Source of the DNA: Acidimicrobiia bacterium
GTDB lineage: Bacteria; Actinomycetota; Acidimicrobiia; Acidimicrobiales; Aldehydirespiratoraceae
NCBI GenBank assembly: GCA_024421085.1
Contig: JAHQYN010000009.1
Coordinates: forward strand, 1 to 53,365
DNA: 53,365 nucleotides
Direction: 5' to 3'
Shown here: piece by piece, positions 36,672 to 45,063 of the stretch
Layout of the letters: every line of letters starts with the position of its first letter
Position numbering within the stretch: position 1 is the stretch's first letter
Translations under genes and position numbers: made by a program
The notes under the pieces: generated by a model
Database searches by the model: none
What the model saw: only the letters and a program-made list of their open reading frames with translations
What the model was told of the DNA's origin: nothing

Positions 36672-37136
36672 TCAGCTTGAACCGCCCCCGGCCCGGCCCT
36701 TGAGCTGCACGAACGCCATGCGGATCTGGTCGAGGGCATGGGTCACGGCTGCCTCGTTGTCGCCGAGCCGCCCCGACAGACCCTCGACGAGGGCGCTCAG
36801 AGCGTCGATGGCCACAGTGGCCTCGGCAAAGTTGGGGTCGGGCGCTGAGAGATGGAGCGCCGCCAACTCATACAGGCCCATGGCGTGGTTGGCGACGATT
36901 GTGGCGGCGGGCGTGTTGATCAGCCGTTCGCGGGCCTCGGCCATCTCCTTGACCATCTCCTCGGCTCTCGCCCGCTCGGTGGGACTCAGGTCGTCGAGGC
37001 GCATTCCCTCCGGCAGGGCGGCTGCTATCTCGTCGTCGAGGCTGTCGTCTGGTGTCGGCACAGCACTGTCGGCGGCAGCCGCTTGTGTCGGGCGATCCAC
37101 GGGGTGTTCCCCGCCGGGTGTCCACAATGAACTCAT
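36672..37136 (-). CDS. DUF1844-family protein
   Basis: The 154-residue protein has an acidic, helical middle (PEGMRLDDLSPTERARAEEM) and a conserved C-terminal half with LYELAALHLSAPDPNFAEATVAIDALSALVEGL, typical of DUF1844. The family has no known function and often lies next to infC in actinobacteria, as here, in divergent orientation. ATG 37136 is preceded at six bases by a TAGCGT box. Confidence 0.8.
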   Translation of the reverse strand: MSSLWTPGGEHPVDRPTQAAAADSAVPTPDDSLDDEIAAALPEGMRLDDLSPTERARAEEMVKEMAEARERLINTPAATIVANHAMGLYELAALHLSAPDPNFAEATVAIDALSALVEGLSGRLGDNEAAVTHALDQIRMAFVQLKGRAGGGSS

Positions 37137-37142
37137 GCTGAT

Positions 37143-37148
37143 ACGCTA
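37143..37148 (-). promoter_or_regulatory. -10 box for the leaderless DUF1844 gene
   Basis: On the minus strand TAGCGT (37148-37143) ends six bases before the ATG at 37136. Confidence 0.45.
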
Positions 37149-37345
37149 TCGCTGACAATTCGAACACCGAAGTGGGGGAATCCCGACGGGAGCCTCCCCA
37201 CCTGGCCACAGATCGTCGGTTTCGGCGGTCAGCGTGCGTCCAGGTCGACGAATCGGCAACGCTCCGAGTGGGCGTGATCGTGGATGTCGACATTGCGGTA
37301 TCCACTACACGACGGAGGTTTCGTGCTCACGAGGAGTAAAGGGCG

Positions 37346-37960
37346 ATAGCACCGCCAAACAACGAGCCAAGGATCAACGAACGGATCCGAGCCAGAGAAG
37401 TCCGACTCGTCGGGCAGGACGGCGAACAGATTGGCATCACATCACTGTCCGAAGCGCGCAACATCGCTCAAGCCGCAGACCTCGACTTAGTCGAGGTGGC
37501 GGATCAGGCAAACCCCCCGGTCTGTCGGATCATGGACTACGGCAAATGGCGATACGAAGCCGACCAGCGGGCCAAAGAATCCAAGAAGAAGTCTTCCAAC
37601 CTCACGGTCAAGGAGATGAAGTACCGACCCAAGATCGGGCCCGGCGACTTCGACACCAAGACCCGCAAGGTGGTCGAGTTCCTCGGCGGAGGGCACAAGG
37701 TCAAGGTCACGATCATGTTCCGAGGTCGAGAGATGCAGCATCCCGAACTGGGTCGCCAGATTCTTGATCGGGTGTCCGGCGCTGTCGCCCATGTCGGCAA
37801 GGTCGAGTTCCATCCTCGCCAAGACGGCCGCAACATGGTGATGGTGTTGGCCCCCGACAAGCGGGCCCAAGCTCGTCACGAAAAACAGAAGCGCAGGGAA
37901 GCGGAGGGTACGGTCGCCGTAACCGACCCCGACACCGCACAGCAGACACCAACCGAGTGA
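37346..37960 (+). CDS. infC: Translation initiation factor IF-3, probable ATA start
   Basis: IF-3 ensures correct start-codon choice. The frame contains [47 protein letters not shown], and the C-terminal [13 protein letters not shown] and [14 protein letters not shown] blocks. In this frame a TAA lies nine bases upstream of an ATA at 37346, and no ATG, GTG or TTG occurs before the family N-terminus; the first GTG (37496) would delete about 50 conserved residues. AGGAG is placed nine bases before the ATA. infC genes are known for rare AUU/AUC/AUA starts that allow self-regulation. The alternative is the ATC at 37376. Length from ATA is 204 residues. Confidence 0.9.
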   Translation: MAPPNNEPRINERIRAREVRLVGQDGEQIGITSLSEARNIAQAADLDLVEVADQANPPVCRIMDYGKWRYEADQRAKESKKKSSNLTVKEMKYRPKIGPGDFDTKTRKVVEFLGGGHKVKVTIMFRGREMQHPELGRQILDRVSGAVAHVGKVEFHPRQDGRNMVMVLAPDKRAQARHEKQKRREAEGTVAVTDPDTAQQTPTE

Positions 37961-38030
37961 CCATTCCGCGGCAGCACCGCCGGGATCGTCAAATCCATTG
38001 AACCGAGAATCACAGAGAACCGAGTATCAA

Positions 38031-38222
38031 ATGCCCAAGATGAAGACCCACAAGGGCGCACAGGCCCGATTCAAGCGCACCGGCTCAGGCAAGCTGAGGC
38101 GTCGCAGCCAGAACAAGAACCACATCCTCGAGAAGAAGTCCCCGAAGCGCAAACGCCAACTCCGCAGGCCGGCTTCGGTGTCGCCGGCTGACGAGCCGCG
38201 CATCCGCGACCTCGGCATCTGA
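38031..38222 (+). CDS. rpmI: 50S ribosomal protein L35
   Basis: The 63-residue basic protein has [24 protein letters not shown] and the typical [21 protein letters not shown] 38031 is the family start. An in-frame TTG at 37998 would add 11 residues ([11 protein letters not shown]) and is noteworthy because it overlaps the stop of a 14-residue ORF that starts in the infC stop codon (37957-38001). The C-terminus ([14 protein letters not shown]) is usual. Confidence 0.94.
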   Translation: MPKMKTHKGAQARFKRTGSGKLRRRSQNKNHILEKKSPKRKRQLRRPASVSPADEPRIRDLGI

Positions 38223-38312
38223 GGTCACGACCACTGAAGCCGCGCCCGCTGAATCTGCCAACAACGGGCCGCATCCACCGAATCCGCCTAGAACAGGGAA
38301 AGGGAGCACACT

Positions 38313-38675
38313 ATGGCAAGAGCTAAACGCGCCGTACATTCCAAGAAACACCGCCGGGTCGTCCTTGAGCGGGCAAAAGGCCATTACGGCAACCGTTCGC
38401 GCAGTTTCAAGTCGGCGAACGAGTCGGTCATGCACGCCGGCAACTACGCGTTTCGTGACCGCCGTGCTCGCAAGGGTCAGTTCCGCAAGCTGTGGATACA
38501 GCGGATCAACGCGGCCTGCCGCGAGAACGGCACCTCCTACAGCCGCTTCATTGCAGGTCTGAAGGCCGCGGAGATAGAGGTCGACCGCAAGATGCTGTCA
38601 GAGACCGCGATCCACGATCCCGCCACGTTCACGGTGCTCGTCGAGACGGCCAACGGAGCGCTGGCCGACGCCTGA
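38313..38675 (+). CDS. rplT: 50S ribosomal protein L20
   Basis: The 120-residue protein begins MARAKRAVHSKKHRRVVLER and has GHYGNRSRSFKSANESV and RDRRARKGQFRKLWIQRINAACRENG, all as in L20. AAAGGGAG lies before the ATG. It completes the conserved infC-rpmI-rplT operon. The 90-base gap from rpmI shows no clear L20 autoregulatory site that I can identify. Confidence 0.97.
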   Translation: MARAKRAVHSKKHRRVVLERAKGHYGNRSRSFKSANESVMHAGNYAFRDRRARKGQFRKLWIQRINAACRENGTSYSRFIAGLKAAEIEVDRKMLSETAIHDPATFTVLVETANGALADA

Positions 38676-38716
38676 GAGCGGTTCAGACCAGCCGAGCGAG
38701 CGACGCCCCGCCCAGA

Positions 38717-39517
38717 ATGGACCGAGACCTGGTCAAGGGTCCGAGCAATCGTCGAGTCGTGGAGTTGCGGCGGCTCATCGAGCGGCCGGGCGCTCGCCCC
38801 ACCGAGACTGTGCTTGAAGGGGACCGCACGGTCGGCGAGGCGCTCGACGCTGGATTACGCCCGACCACGGTCGTGGTCCCAGAACGCGGAATCGGAGACT
38901 TCGACAGGTCTTCGCTGCGCTCGCGACTCGACGGCTCCGTTGAGGTTCTGGTGGTTCGGGACAAGGTTTTTCAGCGGTTGGCGCCGTCGGTGACGCCTCA
39001 GCCGGTGTTGGCGGTGATCGAGCGCCCGGCGGCTCAGGTCCCGACCAGCTTCGGTGTCGACGACTTCGCACTGGTGCTCGTCGGGGTTGCCGACCCGGGC
39101 AATGTCGGGACGCTCATCCGGGTCGCCGACGCCGCCGGCGCGGTCTGCGTGGCAGTGGCCGGCGGCGCGGACCCGTGGCGCCCCAAGGCTGTTCGTGCCT
39201 CGGCGGGTTCGGTGCTGCGAGTTCCGGTGGTGAGCGGAGACGACGTGCATGAAATGTTGCGCCGGTTCCGCGGCGCCGGCGCCAAGATCGTCGCCACCGA
39301 TGTGCGTGAGGGGCTGCGCCACGACAGCGGAGTGCTCACCGGACCGTTGGCGATAGTGCTCGGCGCCGAGTCCGGCGGCCTCGACCGTTCCATCGATTCG
39401 CTGGTCGATGTGCGGGTTCGCATAGACATGCCCGGCAACGCTGAATCACTCAACGTGGCGATGGCGGGCACGTTGTTGGCCTTCGAGGCCAGCAAGAAGC
39501 AGCAAGCTCGTGAGTAG
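38717..39517 (+). CDS. TrmH/RlmB-family 23S rRNA 2'-O-methyltransferase
   Basis: The 266-residue protein has an N-terminal substrate-binding domain (VLEGDRTVGEALDAGLRPTT) and a SPOUT domain with VLVGVADPGNVGTLIRVADAAG, IVLGAESGGLD and VRIDMPGNAESLNVAMAGTLLAFE. Such a gene follows rplT and precedes pheS in many actinobacteria. The exact nucleotide target is not determined. ATG 38717 has no strong ribosome-binding site. Confidence 0.9.
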   Translation: MDRDLVKGPSNRRVVELRRLIERPGARPTETVLEGDRTVGEALDAGLRPTTVVVPERGIGDFDRSSLRSRLDGSVEVLVVRDKVFQRLAPSVTPQPVLAVIERPAAQVPTSFGVDDFALVLVGVADPGNVGTLIRVADAAGAVCVAVAGGADPWRPKAVRASAGSVLRVPVVSGDDVHEMLRRFRGAGAKIVATDVREGLRHDSGVLTGPLAIVLGAESGGLDRSIDSLVDVRVRIDMPGNAESLNVAMAGTLLAFEASKKQQARE

Positions 39518-39618
39518 CAGGCAGCCCTCTTGCTGAAGAGACGTTGCTCTCTGCTCTCTGCTCTTGTTCGTTCCGCTGCACTTCCCGCTCTTGTTCGCTT
39601 CGCTCACGGGGCCGCTCG

Positions 39619-39682
39619 GGCCCAGGCTGACCGCTCGGACCCAGGCTGACCGCTCGGGCCCAGGCTGACCGCTCGGACCACG
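39619..39682. repeat. 19-base tandem repeat between convergent genes
   Basis: About 3.4 copies of CCGCTCGGGCCCAGGCTGA (with GGAC/GGGC variation) follow a CT-rich stretch (39530-39580) that itself holds short CTCTCTG repeats. The array lies between convergent genes and overlaps no ORF of note. Confidence 0.85.
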
Positions 39683-39684
39683 GG

Positions 39685-39966
39685 CTACGAAGCGAGCAGG
39701 TCGGTGTCTTCGGGATGATCGCGGATGTAGGCGACGGCGAATCCGCACAAGGGCAGGATTGTCCTGTTGTTGGCCCGCAGGTCGTCGAGCATCCCCCGCA
39801 TCAGTTCGTCGGCCATCCCCCGGCCGCGCATCGACGGGTCGGTCTCCACATGGGGCACCACCAGCGTTGTGCCGTCGATCCGATAGTCGGCGATCGACAC
39901 GATGCGGTCGTCGTCCACAAGTTCATAGCGTTGACGCGTCGGATTGTCTCGCACTTCGAGGGTCAC
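39685..39966 (-). CDS. Small GNAT-like acetyltransferase (YidJ/CG-type)
   Basis: The 93-residue protein reads YELVDDDRIVSIADYRIDGTTLVVPHVETDP, then SMRGRGMADELMRGMLDDLRA (acetyl-CoA loop RGRGMA) and ILPLCGFAVAYIRDHPEDTDLL. This is the pattern of the minimal GNAT domain PF14542. The GTG at 39966 faces away from pheS. The substrate is unknown. Confidence 0.85.
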   Translation of the reverse strand: MTLEVRDNPTRQRYELVDDDRIVSIADYRIDGTTLVVPHVETDPSMRGRGMADELMRGMLDDLRANNRTILPLCGFAVAYIRDHPEDTDLLAS

Positions 39967-40014
39967 ACAGCGAAGTCTCGCAGATATTGGGAGTCAACGC
40001 GTCGACCCGCCTCG

Positions 40015-40020
40015 TAACCT
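40015..40020 (+). promoter_or_regulatory. -10 box for pheS
   Basis: TAACCT ends six bases before the TTG at 40027 and nine before the ATG at 40030, so the mRNA is leaderless or nearly so. Confidence 0.45.
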
Positions 40021-40026
40021 GTTCGG

Positions 40027-41028
40027 TTGATGATTGAGACGCTCCACTCGACCGCAGCTGAGGCCCAGGCTCGACTGGCCGAAGTCGCCGACCTTGATGC
40101 GCTGGCGCAACTCGACGTCGAGTTTTTGGGCAAGAAGTCTGCGCTGACCCTTGCGAAACGCCAGCTCGGGTCTCTCGCTCCCGAACAGCGCAGAACTGCC
40201 GGCCAGGCACTGAACCAGATCCGCGCGGAGGTCGAGGGCGCGGTCGGCGCCGCCCGCGAACGCCTGGCCCGGGCCGCGCTGAGCGAGCGGCTCGAGGCCG
40301 AGAGGCTTGATCTCACCGAATTCCGCGGCACCGCACGACGCGGCTCGCTCCATCTCGTCACCCAGGCCCGCGACAGGCTCGAAGACGTGTTCGTCGGGAT
40401 GGGATTCTCGGTGGCCGAGGGCCCAGAAGTCGAGTCTGCCTGGTACAACTTCGAGGCGCTCAACATTCCTGAGTGGCATCCGGCACGCGGCAGTTTCGAC
40501 ACGATCTTCGTGAACCTGGGGGCACCCGAGGAGGTGATGCTCCGTTCGCACACCTCGCCGGTCCAGATACGCACGATGGAGAAGCAGCAGCCGCCGATCT
40601 ATATCGTCGCCCCGGGCAGGACTTTTCGGACCGACACGGCCGATGCGACCCACCTCCCCGCCTTCAACCAGATCGAGGGCCTGGTGGTTGATCGGGGGAT
40701 AACCATGGGCGATCTGGCGGGGACGATCGACGAGTTCGTCCGCACCTTCTTCGGTGGCGACGTGAAGAGCCGGTTGCGCCCCTCGTACTTCCCGTTCACC
40801 GAACCGAGCGCAGAGTTCGACATCTCCCGCGCCGATGGAACCTGGCTGGAACTGGGGGGCTGCGGGATGGTCCATCCCAACGTTTTGCGCAACTGCGGCA
40901 TCGATCCCGACGAGTGGCAGGGGTTCGCGTTCGGTTTCGGCATCGACCGCCTGGCAGTGATGCGCCACGAACTCGACGACATCCGTGAACTTGTCAACAA
41001 CGACGTGCGCTTCCTGAGGCAGTTCTGA
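40027..41028 (+). CDS. pheS: Phenylalanine-tRNA ligase alpha subunit
   Basis: PheS holds the class II catalytic site of the tetramer. The 333-residue protein has a coiled-coil N-terminus, GSLHLVTQARDRLEDVFVGMGF, HTSPVQIRTM, GRTFRTDTADATHLPAFNQIEGL and the motif 3 region FAFGFGIDRLAVMRH. TTG 40027 and ATG 40030 are adjacent candidate starts; ATG is more likely by general preference. The stop TGA overlaps an ATG (TGATG) that opens the repeat-made mini-ORF towards pheT. Confidence 0.96.
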   Translation: MMIETLHSTAAEAQARLAEVADLDALAQLDVEFLGKKSALTLAKRQLGSLAPEQRRTAGQALNQIRAEVEGAVGAARERLARAALSERLEAERLDLTEFRGTARRGSLHLVTQARDRLEDVFVGMGFSVAEGPEVESAWYNFEALNIPEWHPARGSFDTIFVNLGAPEEVMLRSHTSPVQIRTMEKQQPPIYIVAPGRTFRTDTADATHLPAFNQIEGLVVDRGITMGDLAGTIDEFVRTFFGGDVKSRLRPSYFPFTEPSAEFDISRADGTWLELGGCGMVHPNVLRNCGIDPDEWQGFAFGFGIDRLAVMRHELDDIRELVNNDVRFLRQF

Positions 41029-41150
41029 TGAAGACGCCCCCCATCAAGGCGACCCCTGTGAAGGCGACCGCTGTGAAGAGGCCCCCCTTGAAGGCGACCC
41101 CTATCGAGGCGACCGCTGTGAAGGCGAGCGCCGTGAAAGTCGCCCCATGA
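41028..41150 (+). CDS. Mini-ORF made of 15-base repeats (pheS-pheT junction)
   Basis: A 40-residue ORF begins with an ATG sharing one base with the pheS stop (TGATG). It ends in a TGA that overlaps the pheT ATG (ATGA at 41147-41150). It consists of seven 15-base units plus a 14-base one; the units encode KATPV/KATAV-like pentapeptides and begin ATG, ATC, GTG or TTG. The unit resembles the pheT start (ATGAAAGTCACA). The final 14-base unit sets the frame so that the stop meets the pheT start. A lysine-rich peptide might be made, but the role is more likely coupling. Confidence 0.5.
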   Translation: MKTPPIKATPVKATAVKRPPLKATPIEATAVKASAVKVAP

Positions 41151-43549
41151 AAGTCACATTGTCCTGGCTCAGGGAGTTCGCGCCCGGCATCGACGGTGAT
41201 CCGAACGAGCTGAGCGAGACCTTGAGCGCGCTCGGCTTGACGGTCGAGGAGATGACTCCCATCGGCGATGTCGTCGACGGAGTGGTGCTGGCCAAGGTGC
41301 TCGACCTCCGCGCGCATCCCCGCGCCGACAAGATCCAGCTTGTCGATGTCGACACCGGCGACGGAGAGGCTCGGCAGGTGTGCTGCGGAGCCTTCAACAT
41401 GGCCGTCGGCGACCTGATTCCGTTCGCTACGCCAGGCACGGTCATGGCCAACGGCTTGGAGATTCGACAGCGGAAGATGCGCGGCGAAGTGTCGGCCGGC
41501 ATGTGCTGCTCAGGTGCTGAGCTGGGTCTGAGCGACGACCACGAGGGAATCCTCGTGCTCAACGACCGCCTGGTAGCCGAGGCCGAGTTGGGCAAGGACT
41601 TGGGGGCCGCCATCGGCGTGGAACCCGACGTCTTGTGGGACCTCGAGGTGAACGCCAACCGGCCCGACGCCATGTCGGTGGCCGGAGTGGCGCGCGATCT
41701 GGCCGCCGCGCTCGGTGTCGACTTCTCCTACCCTGACTTCAGCGTCGGCACCACCGGTGGCTGCACCGAGGCTGAGGCCGCCGAAGAGCTCCTGACGGTC
41801 GAGATTCTTGACCCGACACTGTGCGGCCGCTTCGTTGCGACTGTGCTGCGCGGAGTCACCGTGGGGACGTCGCCGCAGTGGCTCGCTGACCGGCTGAGGT
41901 TGGCGGGAATGCGCCCGCTCAACTCGATTGTCGACATCTCCAACTACGTGATGCTCGAGTTGGGTCAACCCAACCACACTTTCGATCTGGCCACGATCCC
42001 CGACGGCCACCTGCGGGTGCGACGGGCTGTGCCGGGTGAGACGCTGACGACCCTCGACGGCCTAAAACGTGAACTCATTGCCAATGACGGGGTGATCACC
42101 GACAACTCTGACGAGGTGATCAGCTTGGCTGGGGTGATGGGCGGTGCCGCCTCCGAGATCTCCGCGCAGACGACCGACGTGCTGTTGGAGATGGCGTGGT
42201 GGGACCCGCCGACCATCTCGCGCACCGTCAAGCGGCTCAACCTGGTGAGCGAGGCGTCCAACCGGTTCCGACGCGGCGCCGACTGGGGCGAGAACATCGA
42301 CCGTTCGATGCAACGCTTCATTCAGCTCGCGACCCAACTCGGGGCCACCGCGGTTCAGGGGTTTGTGGATGTCGCCGGCGACACGCCTGAGCGAGCGCCC
42401 CTGGCTGTGCGCAGCGCCAAGATCAACGGACTGCTCGGCACCGATCTGAGCGCGGCCTGCATGGCTCGGCACCTGGCCTCCATCGGTTTCGGCGCCGATG
42501 TGGTCGTGTCCGACAGCGGTGTGGAGGACTTGGCCGTCACCGTTCCCACCTGGCGCTGGGACACCGAGACCGAGACCGATGTGGCTGAAGAGGTGGCGCG
42601 CCTGCACGGCTACGACAACATCGCCAGAACGGTGCCTCGCGGGGAGCTTGCAGGGGGGCTCAGCGACTATCAGGTGCGTCGTCGCCTGGTTCGTCAGGTC
42701 CTGGTCGGATTCGGATGCGATGAGACCTTGCCGATGCCGTTCCTGGCGCCCGGCGACCTGTTGAAGGCGGGTCTCGCCGACAACGGGGTGACCCTGACCA
42801 ACCCGCTCGTCTCCGAGCAGTCGGTGTTGCGCACGGCGCTGCTACCAGGCCAGCTCAAAGCGATCGCCTACAACCAGTCCCACCGCTGCGCGCAGGTTCG
42901 CTTCTTTGAGATCGACCACGTCTATCTGCCGCCGTTGGCTGATCAGCTTCTTCCCGACGAGCGTGAGCACCTTGCGGTCGCGCTGGCCGGCTTTGAAGCC
43001 CCCGAAGCGGTGGCTGCCCTGGATCTGATCGAGCGTGAACTGGGCCTGCCGAACGTTGTCCTGCGCGCGGCCTCGCCCCCCGGTCTGCACGCCACCCGCT
43101 CTGCTGAGGTGATGGTTGCCGGACGCGCCAGGGGAGTGGTCGGCGAGGTCGACCCGGTCGTGCTCGACAACTACGGCGTCGCCGGGAGGGTGGCCTGGCT
43201 CGAGCTCGACTTGGGCGCGCTCCTCGACGGCCCCCGCAGGCACCGCAAGTACGCGCCGGTGTCGAAGTACCCGTCGAGTGATGTCGACCTGGCGTTCGAA
43301 GTCCCCGATGAGGTGACTGCATCGGCGGTCGAGAGTTCGCTGCGCAGGGCGGGTCGAGCGCTGCTGACCGGGATCGAGCTGTTCGACGTCTACCGGGGCG
43401 AGGGCCTGCCGACGGGTACTCGCAGCCTGGCCTACCGCCTGCGGTTCCAGGCTCAGGATCGCACCCTGACCGACGCCGAAGTCGCTGATGTCCGCCAAGC
43501 GTGCATCGAAGCGGTAGCCGCACGCCACGGCGTGTCGCTGCGCAGCTGA
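41147..43549 (+). CDS. pheT: Phenylalanine-tRNA ligase beta subunit
   Basis: PheT carries tRNA-binding and editing functions. The 800-residue protein starts MKVTLSWLREFAPG, has the tRNA-binding OB domain (VLDLRAHPRADKIQLVDVDTG), the B3/B4 editing domain (GMRPLNSIVDISNYVMLELGQPNH), B5, a catalytic-like core and the FDX-ACB domain (KYPSSDVDLAFEVPDEVTAS) at the C-terminus. The domain order is complete and the length normal. The start is fixed by the conserved first residues and overlaps the mini-ORF stop. Confidence 0.97.
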   Translation: MKVTLSWLREFAPGIDGDPNELSETLSALGLTVEEMTPIGDVVDGVVLAKVLDLRAHPRADKIQLVDVDTGDGEARQVCCGAFNMAVGDLIPFATPGTVMANGLEIRQRKMRGEVSAGMCCSGAELGLSDDHEGILVLNDRLVAEAELGKDLGAAIGVEPDVLWDLEVNANRPDAMSVAGVARDLAAALGVDFSYPDFSVGTTGGCTEAEAAEELLTVEILDPTLCGRFVATVLRGVTVGTSPQWLADRLRLAGMRPLNSIVDISNYVMLELGQPNHTFDLATIPDGHLRVRRAVPGETLTTLDGLKRELIANDGVITDNSDEVISLAGVMGGAASEISAQTTDVLLEMAWWDPPTISRTVKRLNLVSEASNRFRRGADWGENIDRSMQRFIQLATQLGATAVQGFVDVAGDTPERAPLAVRSAKINGLLGTDLSAACMARHLASIGFGADVVVSDSGVEDLAVTVPTWRWDTETETDVAEEVARLHGYDNIARTVPRGELAGGLSDYQVRRRLVRQVLVGFGCDETLPMPFLAPGDLLKAGLADNGVTLTNPLVSEQSVLRTALLPGQLKAIAYNQSHRCAQVRFFEIDHVYLPPLADQLLPDEREHLAVALAGFEAPEAVAALDLIERELGLPNVVLRAASPPGLHATRSAEVMVAGRARGVVGEVDPVVLDNYGVAGRVAWLELDLGALLDGPRRHRKYAPVSKYPSSDVDLAFEVPDEVTASAVESSLRRAGRALLTGIELFDVYRGEGLPTGTRSLAYRLRFQAQDRTLTDAEVADVRQACIEAVAARHGVSLRS

Positions 43550-43628
43550 GCCGGCCTCTGCACAGAGTCAGCCGATGGCTCAGTTAGTCACTGTCACAGT
43601 TGCGCTAGACCTCCTAACGAAATCGTGC

Positions 43629-43634
43629 TAACCT
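43629..43634 (+). promoter_or_regulatory. -10 box for the taurine operon
   Basis: TAACCT lies 28 bases before the TTG at 43662 and leaves a short leader with GGGAGGGAGG (43648-43657). A CTAACG motif at 43615-43620 resembles two TCTAACG motifs in front of the tetR-like gene (near 49075 and 49093), so it may be an operator half-site. Confidence 0.4.
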
Positions 43635-43661
43635 GCACCCGATCCTAGGGAGGGAGGACCG

Positions 43662-45032
43662 TTGACCGAGATTCGAGCCAAGGCTCAAGCCCACTTGGTG
43701 CCGCATTTCACCCGTGGCGATGCCTGGCAACGTGACGACCTGCTGATCATCGACCGGGGCGAAGGCTGTTATGTCGCAGACACCGGCGGCGACGAATACC
43801 TCGACGGGCTCTCAGGGTTGTTCTGCACCAACCTCGGCCACGGTCGCAGTGACCTGACCGCGGTTGCGGCCAAGCAGATGGACAGGCTGGCCTTCAGCCC
43901 CAACTGGAGCTCCGCCCACCCCTCGTCGATCGAGGCGTCGGCGCTGATCGCATCGGTGGCGCCGGCCGACCTCAACCGGGTGTTCTTTGTCAACTCCGGC
44001 TCAGAGGCGGTGGAATCGGCTCTCAAGTTCGCCCGCTGCTACCACCTGGCGAATGGCGCGCCGGATCGCCAGAAGGTGATCGCCCGCCGTTGGGCCTACC
44101 ACGGGACCACCCTCGGCGCGCTGGCGGTGACCGCCATTCCCAATTTCCGCGACCCCTACGAACCGATGCTGGGCGGCTTCGTGCGCCATGTCGACAACAC
44201 TCTCGGCTGTTCCGGTCACAGCGGACCCGCCGCCGAACTGCCGTGCGTCGCCGCGGTCGAGCAGGCGATCCTCGCCGAGGGTCCCGAGACGGTGGCGATG
44301 GTGATCGCCGAGCCGGTCCAGAACGGTCGGGGAGCGCTGGTTCCCCCCGACGGCTACTGGCAGGAACTGCGGCGCATCTGCGATACCTACGGCGTGCTGC
44401 TCTGCGCGGACGAGGTGATCAACTCCTTTGGGCGTCTCGGCCACTGGTTCGGCAGTGAGCGCTTCGGTGTCGTTCCCGACATGATCACCTTCGCCAAGGG
44501 CGTCACCAGCGCGTACGTGCCGCTCGGGGGTCTGATCGTGCGGGACCCGCTGGTTGAACGGGTGTGGGACTCGCCCGCTTCGATGTTCGTGCATGGGGCG
44601 ACGTTCGGCGGCCATCCGGTGGCCACGGCGGTGGCGGTGGCCAACATGACCGCCATGCGCGACGAGTTGGTCTTCGACGGCGTGCTGGCCAACGAGGAAC
44701 GTCTCATCGGTGGTCTGCGGGCTTTGATGGAGTCTCACAACTGTGTCTCCGATGTACGGGGTGCCGGTTTCTTCTGTGCCGTTGAATTGACGCGCGACCG
44801 CGCCGCCGGTGTCGGTCTCACTGACTCTGAGTTCGCCGAACTGTTGCCGGGCGGTGTCCTGGAACGTTTCGTGCGCGAGGCGCGCGTCCTGGTCCGGCCC
44901 GACTCGAGGGGTGCCGCCATGTTGGCCGTGGCGCCGCCGTTGGTGGCGGATGCCTCCGTGATCGACGACCTGCTCGCGCGGGTCGACCAAGTGCTCGACC
45001 GCGTGGGCGGTTGGCTGAGGGTCTCAACATGA
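43662..45032 (+). CDS. tpa: Taurine-pyruvate aminotransferase
   Basis: Tpa moves the amino group of taurine to pyruvate, giving sulfoacetaldehyde and alanine. The 456-residue class III aminotransferase has the PLP-binding segments NSGSEAVESALKFARCYH, ADEVINSFGRLG and the catalytic Lys in TFAKGVTSAYVPLGG (about residue 279). The class III family includes beta-alanine and putrescine enzymes; the taurine assignment rests on the co-directional importer, pta and xsc genes downstream. TTG 43662 follows GGGAGGGAGG closely. No alanine dehydrogenase gene is in the window to recycle pyruvate. Confidence 0.85.
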   Translation: MTEIRAKAQAHLVPHFTRGDAWQRDDLLIIDRGEGCYVADTGGDEYLDGLSGLFCTNLGHGRSDLTAVAAKQMDRLAFSPNWSSAHPSSIEASALIASVAPADLNRVFFVNSGSEAVESALKFARCYHLANGAPDRQKVIARRWAYHGTTLGALAVTAIPNFRDPYEPMLGGFVRHVDNTLGCSGHSGPAAELPCVAAVEQAILAEGPETVAMVIAEPVQNGRGALVPPDGYWQELRRICDTYGVLLCADEVINSFGRLGHWFGSERFGVVPDMITFAKGVTSAYVPLGGLIVRDPLVERVWDSPASMFVHGATFGGHPVATAVAVANMTAMRDELVFDGVLANEERLIGGLRALMESHNCVSDVRGAGFFCAVELTRDRAAGVGLTDSEFAELLPGGVLERFVREARVLVRPDSRGAAMLAVAPPLVADASVIDDLLARVDQVLDRVGGWLRVST

Positions 45033-45063
45033 GACCACGAAATATCCATTGGAGGGTAATCAA

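Noticed and set aside
37137-37345. Riboswitch or L20-type leader before infC
   Set aside because: Only a small hairpin (CGTGCTCACG) is visible and no known leader pattern could be recognised by eye.
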